Below are positions 47,964 through 56,097 of a DNA stretch of 64,000 nt, piece by piece (within the stretch, counting starts at the first letter, position 1; each line of letters begins with the position of its first letter). A program made the position numbers and the translations under genes. The notes under the pieces were generated by a model. That model searched no databases. It was not told the origin of the DNA and saw nothing but the letters and a program-made list of their open reading frames with translations. The stretch covers positions 5,948,501 to 6,012,500 of the forward strand of contig NZ_CP109000.1 of the NCBI RefSeq assembly GCF_036226605.1, given 5' to 3'. The stretch is from Streptomyces sp. NBC_00704 (GTDB lineage: Bacteria > Actinomycetota > Actinomycetes > Streptomycetales > Streptomycetaceae).

Positions 47964-48265
47964 TGCCGCCCGACTTCAAGGCCGTCCTCGCCGACCTCAC
48001 CTCGATGTCCCAGACCTTCCACGACGAAGCCGTCACCTACCGCAAGCTGCACGCCGACGTCGCCCCGCCCCTCGTCAGCGGCGGCGACCCGGGGCTCGAC
48101 CACGCCCTCAAGGAGGTCGCCGACCTCATCGTCGCCCTGCACATCGGCTTCGCCGACCGTCTCGACGACCACGGCGACAAGGTGGCGTACGCCCGCGACT
48201 CCTTCCGGCGGCACGACATCGACGTCCACGGACTCTTCGAGGACCTGATGACGGGGGACGATTGA
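47963..48265 (+). CDS. Small helical ESX-associated protein (DUF6317-like)
   Basis: 100 aa, all-helical, the size of WXG100 proteins but lacking a clear WXG turn (a GGDPGLD loop sits mid-protein). ATG overlaps the previous stop by one base. It likely pairs with or escorts the 429-aa WXG protein encoded next. Confidence 0.75.
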   Translation: MPPDFKAVLADLTSMSQTFHDEAVTYRKLHADVAPPLVSGGDPGLDHALKEVADLIVALHIGFADRLDDHGDKVAYARDSFRRHDIDVHGLFEDLMTGDD

Positions 48266-49554
48266 TGGCCGACAGCTGGGTGGGCGGCGACATCGGCGGA
48301 CTGCGCACGATGGCCGAGACGTACAAGAACGCCAAGGACAAGCTCGACGACGTCGTCACCCCGGTCAGCCGGGCCGTCGAGGCGCTCGTCGGCGACGCGG
48401 CCTGGAAGGGCGAGGCCGCCGAGGCCTTCCGGGCCGCCTGGAGCGAGGACGCGCTGACGGCGGGCGCCTTCGCCGGTCTCGTGCACGACGCGGGGGAGAT
48501 CCTCTCCGACCTCGCCGACGCTCTCACCGCCTGCGAGACCGCCCTGCAGAACGCCGAGCACGTGGCGACCCGCAAGGGCGTGCCCATGACGGCGGCGGGC
48601 GTGCCCCGGGCCATCGTGACCGCGAACCCGCCGAGTGCGCAGGACCGGCAGACGATCTCCGCGATGGGCGAGTACGACCGGGTACGCCAGGAGGTGCTGC
48701 ACACGGCTCAGCACGCCCGACTGGTGGCGGCGGACAAGCTGCGAGGACTGTACGCACAGGTGACGGCGCCCGCCTCGACCGGCGACAAGGTCACCCTCGC
48801 CGACTATCTGCGCGGGCTGTACGCCTACGACGCCGAGGACGCGCGGGCCGGGGGAGCGAAGGCCCGCACCCAGATCGACGACGCGAAAGCGGAGGAGAAG
48901 GCGGCCAAGAAGGAACTGCGCGCCGAGCGGAAGGCGTTCCGCAAAGCGGGCCGCGCCCTGCCCCACGACCTCCCGGCCAAGAGCGCGTACGCCGACGCGG
49001 TCATGAAGGTGGACTCGCTCGAGGAGGCCATGGCCCGCGCCGAGCACGGCAGCACCGCACTGCCCTACGACCGGGCCCTCAACGTCAAACTGGCCGACGC
49101 CGCCGACGCCCTCCGCGCGGGCCGGAGCCTGGAGAAACTGCCGGACTTCCTCAAGGAGATCCCGGTCCTGGACGTCGCGGCGGCCGGCGCCTGCGGGATC
49201 CTCGAGGCCTCCGACGACCACGACAAGGGCTGGTCGTGGCAGAAGTCGGTGGCCGTCGACGGCGGCGCCAACGTCGCCGGCCTGGTGGCCGGTACCGCCG
49301 TCACGGCCGGGGTCGTGGCCGCCCTGCCCGTCGAAGCCCCCGTCGCGGCCGTGGCCGTGGGCGGCGGGCTGGTGGTGATCGGCGCCACCGGCATCATCGA
49401 CCACTCCTTCCACGAGCACTGGAGCGAGGACATCCACGACCACGGAGTGGTCGGCGGGGTGCTGCACGGCACCGGCGACGTCCTGTCCGAGACCGGGGAC
49501 GACTTCGTACGACTCAAGGATGACGTCTGGCATGGCATCAAGAGCATCTTCTGA
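48265..49554 (+). CDS. WXG-motif effector-like protein with hydrophobic C-terminal domain
   Basis: 429 aa. The N-terminal helical hairpin has WKG at residue 46, as in WXG100/LXG substrates of T7SS. A Lys/Glu/Ala coiled-coil region (about 190-235) and a long Gly/Ala/Val stretch (about 335-380) with two potential membrane segments follow. This is the architecture of long ESX substrates with C-terminal effector parts, possibly membrane-active; I infer that and cannot name a toxin family. ATG 48265 overlaps the previous stop. The next gene, a membrane protein, overlaps its end. Confidence 0.7.
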   Translation: MADSWVGGDIGGLRTMAETYKNAKDKLDDVVTPVSRAVEALVGDAAWKGEAAEAFRAAWSEDALTAGAFAGLVHDAGEILSDLADALTACETALQNAEHVATRKGVPMTAAGVPRAIVTANPPSAQDRQTISAMGEYDRVRQEVLHTAQHARLVAADKLRGLYAQVTAPASTGDKVTLADYLRGLYAYDAEDARAGGAKARTQIDDAKAEEKAAKKELRAERKAFRKAGRALPHDLPAKSAYADAVMKVDSLEEAMARAEHGSTALPYDRALNVKLADAADALRAGRSLEKLPDFLKEIPVLDVAAAGACGILEASDDHDKGWSWQKSVAVDGGANVAGLVAGTAVTAGVVAALPVEAPVAAVAVGGGLVVIGATGIIDHSFHEHWSEDIHDHGVVGGVLHGTGDVLSETGDDFVRLKDDVWHGIKSIF

Positions 49555-50071
49555 CGTTCCCGCTCCCGGGGCCGCGGTTGCGGTCCCGGCCCTGCCGGGA
49601 CTCGGCACCACATGGCACGAGCGCGGCGCCCGCTACTGGGCGCGCCGCGCCTGGACGGCCGTCCTGCTCCTGTCCGTCCTCGCCTTCGTCTGCTACCTCA
49701 CGCTCAGGCTCTACCTGGGCGTTCCTCGCAGCGACCTGCCCGCGACCGCGCGCACGGTGTGGGACGGGGCGCAGGCAGCCGCGTCGGTCGTGGCCGTCGG
49801 GTGGGGGTGGAGGAAGCAGCGCCGGGATCACCGCGCCAAGCTCCTCGACCCGCCCACCCCGCGGCAGACGGAGAACGCCAGGCGCGGCGAGACCAGCCGT
49901 GCCACCGGACTGGCCCGTGCCGCCGTGATCCCCCTGCTGATCGCGGCCCCCGTACTGCCGGCGATCGTCGCGTGGGGCGTCGGCTGGTGCGTGGCCATGC
50001 TCACCGTCCGCGAGTATCCGGGCGAGGCGGGGGCGCGGCGTTGGTTGCAGACGAAAACGATCGGAACATGA
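49532..50071 (+). CDS. Small membrane protein, possible partner of the upstream WXG protein
   Basis: 179 aa. Three hydrophobic segments are visible: AVLLLSVLAFVCYLTLRLYLG (about 43-63), a weak one near VWDGAQAAASVVAVGWGW, and AAVIPLLIAAPVLPAIVAWGVGW (about 128-155). The start codon lies 23 bp inside the end of the WXG gene (ATG 49520 is an alternative), so the two are coupled. Such a pairing resembles toxin-immunity partners, but this is only context. Confidence 0.65.
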   Translation: MASRASSDVPAPGAAVAVPALPGLGTTWHERGARYWARRAWTAVLLLSVLAFVCYLTLRLYLGVPRSDLPATARTVWDGAQAAASVVAVGWGWRKQRRDHRAKLLDPPTPRQTENARRGETSRATGLARAAVIPLLIAAPVLPAIVAWGVGWCVAMLTVREYPGEAGARRWLQTKTIGT

Positions 50072-50160
50072 CGGTCCAGGCGTCATGGCCGCTATACGGC
50101 GTTCCGCGCCCAATGAACCGAGTGTGCTCGAATCCACAGCAGGGTTGTTGTACAGGGCAG

Positions 50161-50189
50161 TTGGGGCTGTCAGTGGGAGTCATTAGAGT
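50161..50189 (+). promoter_or_regulatory. Possible housekeeping-type promoter for the 144-aa gene operon
   Basis: TTGGGG (50161-50166) and TAGAGT (50184-50189) are separated by 17 bp in a relatively AT-rich gap, matching HrdB-like spacing. It is about 80 bp upstream of GTG 50272. Confidence 0.35.
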
Positions 50190-50271
50190 GGTCGTGTCGC
50201 AATCATGAACACGTGAAAGGCGCGGATGAGCTGCTCGGGACGGGCAGCGAACAACGGGGAGATGGGCTGCA

Positions 50272-50706
50272 GTGATTCCTGCGGATCTGGGTGGGGGCGC
50301 CGCCGACGTCCGGCGCGGCTACATGGCGCTCTCGACGTTCAAGAAGCGGGTGGACGACCTGCTTACGGCCTTCGAGAAAAGCGCGGGCGGCTCGGCCAAG
50401 GTCGGGGACCACAGCCTGTCGGAGACCACGTTCGGCGCGGGACACTTTCCTGAGGCAAAGGCGCTCCACCTCCAGTACGCGCGCGTGCACGAGCGCATCA
50501 CGGCGCTCTCCAGGTCGCTGGGGCTCCAGTTGGAGGCCATGCAGATCGCCGTGCACGGCGTGGACGTCACCTTCGACAACCTCGAAGCCGACCTGCGCTA
50601 CCGGTTCCACGAGATCCGCACCGAGGTGAACCGGGACCGGGAAGAGGCGCTCAACCCGCAGATCAAGCGGACCAACGACGCCGACCACACGGACGCGGGG
50701 TACTGA
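50272..50706 (+). CDS. Helical ESX-associated protein
   Basis: 144 aa, helical throughout, with no WXG motif seen. ATG-like alternative at 50323 (MALSTFKKRVDD) lacks a ribosome site; GTG 50272 follows GGGGAGATGG. TGATG overlap couples it to the 556-aa WXG protein. Its size and position suggest a secretion partner or chaperone. Confidence 0.7.
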   Translation: MIPADLGGGAADVRRGYMALSTFKKRVDDLLTAFEKSAGGSAKVGDHSLSETTFGAGHFPEAKALHLQYARVHERITALSRSLGLQLEAMQIAVHGVDVTFDNLEADLRYRFHEIRTEVNRDREEALNPQIKRTNDADHTDAGY

Positions 50707-52376
50707 TGAGCGGCGGCAAGAAGAAGCCCGACCACTACCAGGCCGAACGCCAGGACGCGACCCAGCAGAACAGCGGCGTGGACGACGCCGTGAACAAGGC
50801 CGTGGCCATCAGCCCCGGGATGCTCAGCAGTCCCGGCGGCTTCGGCAAGACCAGCTTCGAGGGCTACGACCTCAACACCATGATCGACATCGTCGAGGGG
50901 GCGAGCCCGGAGACGCTGGAGAGCGCCGCCAAGGCCCTCGTCGACGCCCGGGACGCCATCAGCGACGCCGCCGACGAACTCAGCCGCAATCTGGGCGACG
51001 TCGACTGGAAGGGCGAGGCGCACACCGCCTTCTACACCTGGGGCATGAACCTCACCACCACGGCACTGGAGCTGGCCACCTACACCGACGACGTGGGCAC
51101 CCAGGTCCTGGCCGCGAGCTCCGGCCTCGCCTCCGTACGCAAGTCGATGCCCCCGCGCGACAGCCGCCTCGTCCCCAAGAAGGTCGACGACATCCCGACG
51201 CCCCAGCAGGTCGAGGGCAACGCGGAGTACACGGCGGCGGTCAAGGCCGAGAAGGACCGCCAAGAGGCGATCAACCAGATGTACCGACTGGCGTCGTTCT
51301 ACACGGTGTCGAGCGGAATGATGGAACTGGCGAAGGAGCCGGTGTTCCCGGAAATGCCGAGCGTGGGGGTACCGGAACCGCCGCCGGGATACGACCCTCC
51401 GAAGACGCCACTATCCACGCGCGAGTCCCTCTCTCCATTGACTGATTCGGCGACGACTCGAAGGGATTCGGTGGATTCCGGGACAGGGCGGCCCCGTTCG
51501 GGCGAGACGTTGTCGTCCCACAAGAGCGTGGACGACTCGATCAGAACTCCCGAACAGCATGTGGGCACGGAGATCGACAGCGTCGGTGCCCTGCCGCCCC
51601 TGGAGACGACGAAGCCGGCGCCCACCGCGCCGACATCGACGGGTCCCGCCGTCACTCCTGTCGGAACAACGCCTCCGGTCAAGCCCGTCGGAGTGCCGGC
51701 CGCTCTGCGAGGGCCTGCTGGGCGTGCGGCAGTGTTCGGCGGTGGGCCCGGAGCGAAGGGCCCGGCCTCGGCGCAGGGCCGAGTCGGTGGTACAACGGGC
51801 CGCACGGGAACCGGGCCCGTGGGGCCGATGGGGAGGGCCGGTGGCACTGCTCAGACAGGCGGCCGCACCGCCGCCCCCATGGGACGAGGGGTGGTCGGAG
51901 GCATGCCCAGGACCGGCGGACCGACGGCGAGCCAAGCCGGCGGTGCGCCCCGCGGTCCCGTGAACGGCATGGGCGCCGGGCCCGGCCGCACCGGTGCCGG
52001 TCGTCCCGCCAATGGCGTTGTCGGCGGAAAGCCGATCACTGGAGCCGCGTCTGGAGCCAACGGCGCAAAGGTGCCACGTGGAACGGTGGTCGGCGGTCAG
52101 GTTGCGCCCACCCGGCCCGGCGCGGGCGCAAATCCCGGCCAACGGGGGGTGATCGGGGCCCCGGCCTCAACAAAGGGAGCGGGGCAGGAAGCGCGTCGCC
52201 CCGTCGCCAATCCTGATGGGGTGGTCGGAACGCCGAAGGGACGGACGCCGGGATCCGGGAACGGCCGGCCCACGCCGGGCGGCGCGGGCATCACGCGCGG
52301 CGCCAGGGGCAACCAGCGTTCCGACGACAGGCGTTCACGCCGTGATGAGCGCCGTGACGAATCTTCGACCGACTGA
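50706..52376 (+). CDS. WXG-motif protein with Gly/Pro-rich C-terminal half (PPE-like layout)
   Basis: 556 aa. The N-terminal helical region (about 50-215) carries WKG near residue 100 and an FxxxG-type continuation. After residue 230 the protein is low-complexity, rich in Gly, Pro, Thr and Arg with repeated GPVGPMGR/GVVGG elements, and ends in a charged Arg/Asp tail. This resembles PPE-type or long WXG ESX substrates. Coupled to the 144-aa gene; the second mycosin follows after 28 bp. Confidence 0.75.
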   Translation: MSGGKKKPDHYQAERQDATQQNSGVDDAVNKAVAISPGMLSSPGGFGKTSFEGYDLNTMIDIVEGASPETLESAAKALVDARDAISDAADELSRNLGDVDWKGEAHTAFYTWGMNLTTTALELATYTDDVGTQVLAASSGLASVRKSMPPRDSRLVPKKVDDIPTPQQVEGNAEYTAAVKAEKDRQEAINQMYRLASFYTVSSGMMELAKEPVFPEMPSVGVPEPPPGYDPPKTPLSTRESLSPLTDSATTRRDSVDSGTGRPRSGETLSSHKSVDDSIRTPEQHVGTEIDSVGALPPLETTKPAPTAPTSTGPAVTPVGTTPPVKPVGVPAALRGPAGRAAVFGGGPGAKGPASAQGRVGGTTGRTGTGPVGPMGRAGGTAQTGGRTAAPMGRGVVGGMPRTGGPTASQAGGAPRGPVNGMGAGPGRTGAGRPANGVVGGKPITGAASGANGAKVPRGTVVGGQVAPTRPGAGANPGQRGVIGAPASTKGAGQEARRPVANPDGVVGTPKGRTPGSGNGRPTPGGAGITRGARGNQRSDDRRSRRDERRDESSTD

Positions 52377-52404
52377 CCGGACAAGAGCGAGGACAGACAG
52401 AGGC

Positions 52405-53664
52405 ATGGTGTCAGGGATCAGTCGACGCGGGCGGAGCACGCCCTTCTCAGGACGAAACAGGGGACGGGTGTCCGCCGTCTGTTCAGCGCTCGGTGCCTTG
52501 GTCGTCCTGTCTGCGGGTCTGGCTCCCGAGGCGACGGCAGCCGACGCTCAGTCCCAGCAGTGGTACCTGTCAGCCATGAAGGCCGATGAGATGTGGAAGG
52601 TGAGCACCGGCAAGGGTGTGAAGGTGGCCGTCGTCGATACGGGAGTCAACCCGGCTACCCCCTCGCTCAAGGGGCAGGTGCTCGTCGGCGATGTGTCGAA
52701 GGGCGTCGGCTACAAGGCCACCGATGACTACACGGGTCATGGGACGACCATGGCCGAACTCATCGCCGGTACTGGAGCGGGCGGCGGGCTGAAGGGCCTT
52801 GCCCCCGGGGCGAAGATCGTTCCCTACCGGATCTCGCTCAAGGGCCTCGACAGCAAGACCGAACGAGAAAAGGCGCCCACCGAAGAAGCGGTTATCAGGG
52901 CCATTGCCGACAGTGATGCCCAAATCATCAACATGTCCTATGGTGGTCAAGTTGCCTATCCGGCCATGGACGCGGCGATTAAATACGCCCAGTCCAAGGG
53001 CAAGTTGATGATCGCCGGCACGGGAAACGACGCCGAAAAGGATAATTCGATAGGGTATCCGGCCGCTTTCCCGTATGTGGTTGGCATGGCCGCGTCGGAT
53101 GAATCCGGTAAAGTCGGCAAGTTCTCGGAGTACGGGAACTACGTCGACCTGGCGGCTCCCGGGCTGCGTGTACCCACATGGTGTGACAAGACATTTCGCT
53201 CGTACTGCCTCAGCGGGGGAACGAGTATGTCCACAGCCATCGCCTCCGCCTCCGCCGCCCTCATCTGGTCCGCCCACCCCAAGTGGACCGCCAACCAGGT
53301 CCTCGCCAGCCTCATCGACACCGCCGGACGCGACTGGGCCAAGGACGACCCGAGCACCTACCTCGGATACGGCCTGATCCGCCCCCGTAAGGTTCTGGAG
53401 AACAGCGACTTCAACCCCGGACCGGCCGACACGGACCCCCTCGCGAAGGAAAACGCGGCAGGTGTCACCGGCGACACCCCGGCCGCCCAGGCCTCTCCGG
53501 TTCCCTCCGCCTCCACCTCGTCGCAGCCCCCGAAAAGCGTCGCGGAAACCGGTGCGAACTCCTCCGGGAGCACAACCCAGTGGTACGGCGTTCTCGGCGC
53601 GGTTCTCGTCGCGGCGATCGGCGGCGGTGTGTTCGCGGTGGTACGCAGGAGGCGCGCCGCCTGA
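52405..53664 (+). CDS. mycP: Mycosin (S8 protease of ESX), second copy
   Basis: 419 aa. Signal peptide to about residue 47 (PEATAADA), catalytic Asp78 (VVDTGVN), His112 (GHGTTMAE) and Ser274 (GGTSMSTA), then a Pro/Ser linker and a C-terminal membrane helix (about 392-412). Intact active site. GC content is lower than its neighbours near 52860-53110, where codons such as AAA, ATT and GAT are unusually common. Paralogue of the mycosin at 45892. Confidence 0.93.
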   Translation: MVSGISRRGRSTPFSGRNRGRVSAVCSALGALVVLSAGLAPEATAADAQSQQWYLSAMKADEMWKVSTGKGVKVAVVDTGVNPATPSLKGQVLVGDVSKGVGYKATDDYTGHGTTMAELIAGTGAGGGLKGLAPGAKIVPYRISLKGLDSKTEREKAPTEEAVIRAIADSDAQIINMSYGGQVAYPAMDAAIKYAQSKGKLMIAGTGNDAEKDNSIGYPAAFPYVVGMAASDESGKVGKFSEYGNYVDLAAPGLRVPTWCDKTFRSYCLSGGTSMSTAIASASAALIWSAHPKWTANQVLASLIDTAGRDWAKDDPSTYLGYGLIRPRKVLENSDFNPGPADTDPLAKENAAGVTGDTPAAQASPVPSASTSSQPPKSVAETGANSSGSTTQWYGVLGAVLVAAIGGGVFAVVRRRRAA

Positions 53665-53730
53665 CAACCCGCGAGCGCGTCATGAAAGAACCCGAATCAG
53701 CAGCGGAACATCACGAAGGGACGTCCCGAA

Positions 53731-54069
53731 ATGGCAGATGGGCAGCGGCTCAGTGACAGTCAGGTAATCAAGCTCGAGAAGGAGATCGTCGAGCGGTACG
53801 AGTCCATCAAGGGCCAGCTCAGCAGCCTCCAGGGCACGCTCGACACGATGGAGGTGCACTGGAAGGGCATCGGTGCCGGCGCCTTCAACGCGAAGCAGAC
53901 CGAGATCAACGAGAAGGTCAAGCACATCGGCGGGCTGCTGGCCTGGTTCCTGGAGAACATCAACGAGACCCGCAAGCTCTCCTCGCACACCGACGACCAG
54001 GTGCTCGCCACCATGAAGAGCATCGACGTCCAGTACGGCGGGGCCCACTCGGCTCTCCACAGCTACTGA
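53731..54069 (+). CDS. esxB: WXG100 protein, EsxB-like
   Basis: 112 aa helical hairpin with WKG at residue 44. No YxxxD/E export motif is seen at the C-terminus (ends YGGAHSALHSY). It is followed after 85 bp by a second WXG100 gene, the usual Esx pair that forms a heterodimer exported by ESX. Assignment of A or B is by order and is tentative. Confidence 0.9.
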   Translation: MADGQRLSDSQVIKLEKEIVERYESIKGQLSSLQGTLDTMEVHWKGIGAGAFNAKQTEINEKVKHIGGLLAWFLENINETRKLSSHTDDQVLATMKSIDVQYGGAHSALHSY

Positions 54070-54154
54070 TCCGCGCAGCCGGTCGACCGGACCGGCTCTC
54101 TCTCCAGCACCGGGGCCGTCACGGCCCGCACTCCTACCTAGAGATGAGTAACCC

Positions 54155-54457
54155 ATGGTCAACGTGCACTATGACGAGCTCGCCGTTAAGTACGGCGGTC
54201 TCGACGCGATCACGACCGAGCTGGGCAACCAGGCCAAGAAGCTCGAGGACGACCTGGCGGCCCTGAAGGCCGCCGTGCAGCAGGTCGCCGCGGGCTGGGA
54301 GGGCGAGGCCGCCGGAGCCTTCCAGACCAAGATGGCCGACTGGGACAAGGACGCCGCGGCCATCCACGCGGCGCTTCTCGCCATCGGCCACCGGGTCACC
54401 GAGGCCAGTGGTGACTACCGCGGGGGCGACCTCAAGGCGGCCGGCTACTTCCTCTGA
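54155..54457 (+). CDS. esxA: WXG100 protein, EsxA-like
   Basis: 100 aa with WEG at residue 48 and a C-terminal YRGGD that fits the YxxxD/E T7SS export signal. It is the partner of the preceding gene; both follow the mycosin. A 14-bp hairpin at 54495-54533 ends the transcript. Confidence 0.93.
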   Translation: MVNVHYDELAVKYGGLDAITTELGNQAKKLEDDLAALKAAVQQVAAGWEGEAAGAFQTKMADWDKDAAAIHAALLAIGHRVTEASGDYRGGDLKAAGYFL

Positions 54458-54494
54458 CCCGGACCGGACCGGACCAGACCGGTCACCAAGGCAG

Positions 54495-54533
54495 GCGCGG
54501 GGTGGGCACGCACGGGAGGTGCCCACCCCGCGC
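54495..54533 (+). terminator. Terminator of the esx operon
   Basis: A perfect 14-bp stem GCGCGGGGTGGGCA (54495-54508) with its complement at 54520-54533 and an 11-base loop, 38 bp after the esxA stop. Confidence 0.85.
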
Positions 54534-54680
54534 CGTCTCGCGCCGTCGGGAAGCTCGCGTCCGAAGGCAGTTCGGCTGTCGGCTGGGAGCCGAGTCGTCA
54601 GAAACGCTCGACCTCTTGCCCGCGAAGGACCTTGCACCACCCGCATCCGTCGAAGCGCCCGACGATCTCCGCGTCCGTCG

Positions 54681-55344
54681 TCAGTTGTCCTCGTAGCGAG
54701 GCAGTTCCTCGGGAAAATCACGGGCGTCCTTGCACTCGGCCAGTTCGTACGCGTGCTCGGTGAGCCGGTAGGCGAAGTCGGTCAGGGTCTGCCGCAGCGG
54801 TCTGCCCGTGATGTCCGTGCCTCCGTCGACACGGGCCTCACCGATCACCGCATAGGGCTCGGAGGCGTTGTACTCGGGGACGGCGGGCGGAGTGCAGGGC
54901 ACATAAACGGATGCGGTGCCGTTTTCCGAGTCGATCTGCGCCAGAGCCTCGACGGCACCTGCAGACATGCGAATGACCTTCTTATTGCCACCCGTTTCCC
55001 GATAGTGCTTGAGCCATTCCTGGCTGGAAGCGGCCTGTACGCGCGCTTCGCCGGAGATCCCCGAGTCGTTGCTCGTGGTGACATAGCAGGAGAAGGAGAG
55101 GCCGGCTCCGACGCCTCTGCTGTGGGAACCCTCGTCCGCCGATCGCGCGTTCGGCAGAACCCGAGTGACCACGCTCCGCTCCAGTGTGCCGTCGCACCAT
55201 CTTCTCCGGGAGCATGTACAGGCCCTTGATGAAGAACAGCCAAGCGGCACCGCCCAGGAGACTCAGGACCACGAGGCAGAGCACGAGGCCCTTCCCGCAC
55301 TCCCATGTGGCGATTCTTGCGTGGCTCCATGTCGACTTGTTCAC
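54681..55344 (-). pseudogene. Frameshifted membrane-anchored small protein, paralogue of the 55434 gene
   Basis: GTG 55344 opens an N-terminal membrane anchor (LVLCLVVLSLLGGAAWLFF) and IKGLYMLPEKM. One extra base near 55197-55198 then shifts the frame; from there the other frame reads CDGTLERSVVTRVLPNARSADEG and continues to the stop at 54681. The neighbour has LPEKVCDES at the same place with the frame intact, so this is a one-base insertion. The restored protein would be about 220 aa with an extracellular domain. GTG overlaps the stop of a short tail remnant (GTGA). Confidence 0.8.
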
Positions 55345-55436
55345 CACTGGGGCCGCTCCTTCGTGCGGTGCAACAACTCACGGGCGCCGTCCCACCCCTG
55401 GTTGACGGCGTTGCGGGCCCTTCGCGTGGGCGATCA
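55341..55436 (-). pseudogene. Remnant of a C-terminal tail homologous to the 725-aa WXG protein
   Basis: Read on the - strand, directly after the stop of the 55434 gene in the same frame, are about 30 codons ending RNAVNQGWDGARELLHRTKE and TGA at 55341. The 725-aa protein ends in RNAVNEGWESSSNILRDNKK, eight or more identities in a row of twenty. No start codon or ribosome site precedes it, so it is a leftover of a duplicated tail. Confidence 0.7.
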
Positions 55437-56075
55437 GCGGCCGGTCTGGTCTTCTTCGAAGCGAGGGGGTTGGGTCGGGAATGTGATGTCGCTCCCGCAG
55501 TTGCCCGCTCTGTGCGCGTGCTGCGTGATCCCGTAGGCAAAGTCGGTCAACGCCTGATGCAGTGCAGTCCCCGCGGTTCGACTCTCTCCGATCACCCGCA
55601 CCTCGGATACCAGCGCGTAGTTCCCTGACGTTGTGCCGGGCTTTGTTGTGCTGGGAACGCATGGAACGTAGATGCTCGCGAAATTGCTTCTGGCAAGGGC
55701 GTGCATTCCATTGAAGGAAACCTTCTCCGCCGCCGCCCCCGATTTTCCGCCGTAAGATTGATAGTAATCCTCCCAGCCCTTCACCGATGAGTTCTGTATC
55801 TTTACCTCACCAGAAAGGATCGAGTCTCCGTCGCCGTATATGTGGCAGCTGTACATGAAGCCGTTTCCGCTGCCACTGGTGTCGGAGCCCTCCTCTGCCG
55901 ATCTGCTCTCCGGGAGGATGCGGATCACGGTCTCCCTCGGCACGCTTTCATCGCATACCTTCTCCGGAAGGCTGTCGAGCCCCTTCGTGAAGTATTCCTG
56001 ATAGGAAAACCAGCCTCCCATCGCCAAGGTCAGTGTGGCTGCACCGAGTGCCAGGATCTTTGTGTTCTTGCGCAT
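55434..56075 (-). CDS. Membrane-anchored small protein, possible immunity-type partner
   Basis: 213 aa. A short basic N-terminus and one hydrophobic helix (KILALGAATLTLAMGGWF) suggest a membrane anchor with the remaining domain outside. It contains ILPESRSAEEG, a Cys (YSC) and a second Cys (YVPC) that may form a disulfide. It is 22 bp downstream of the 725-aa WXG protein gene and duplicated next door in frameshifted form. I do not recognise the family; immunity function is inferred from layout only. GC content is lower than average. Confidence 0.75.
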   Translation of the reverse strand: MRKNTKILALGAATLTLAMGGWFSYQEYFTKGLDSLPEKVCDESVPRETVIRILPESRSAEEGSDTSGSGNGFMYSCHIYGDGDSILSGEVKIQNSSVKGWEDYYQSYGGKSGAAAEKVSFNGMHALARSNFASIYVPCVPSTTKPGTTSGNYALVSEVRVIGESRTAGTALHQALTDFAYGITQHAHRAGNCGSDITFPTQPPRFEEDQTGR

Positions 56076-56097
56076 GGGAAACGTGTCGACATCCTTC

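Noticed and set aside
54534..54680. Another toxin-tail remnant on the - strand (GRFDGCGWCKVLRGQEVERF then stop)
   Set aside because: The tail looks protein-like but matches nothing else in the window, so I cannot support it.
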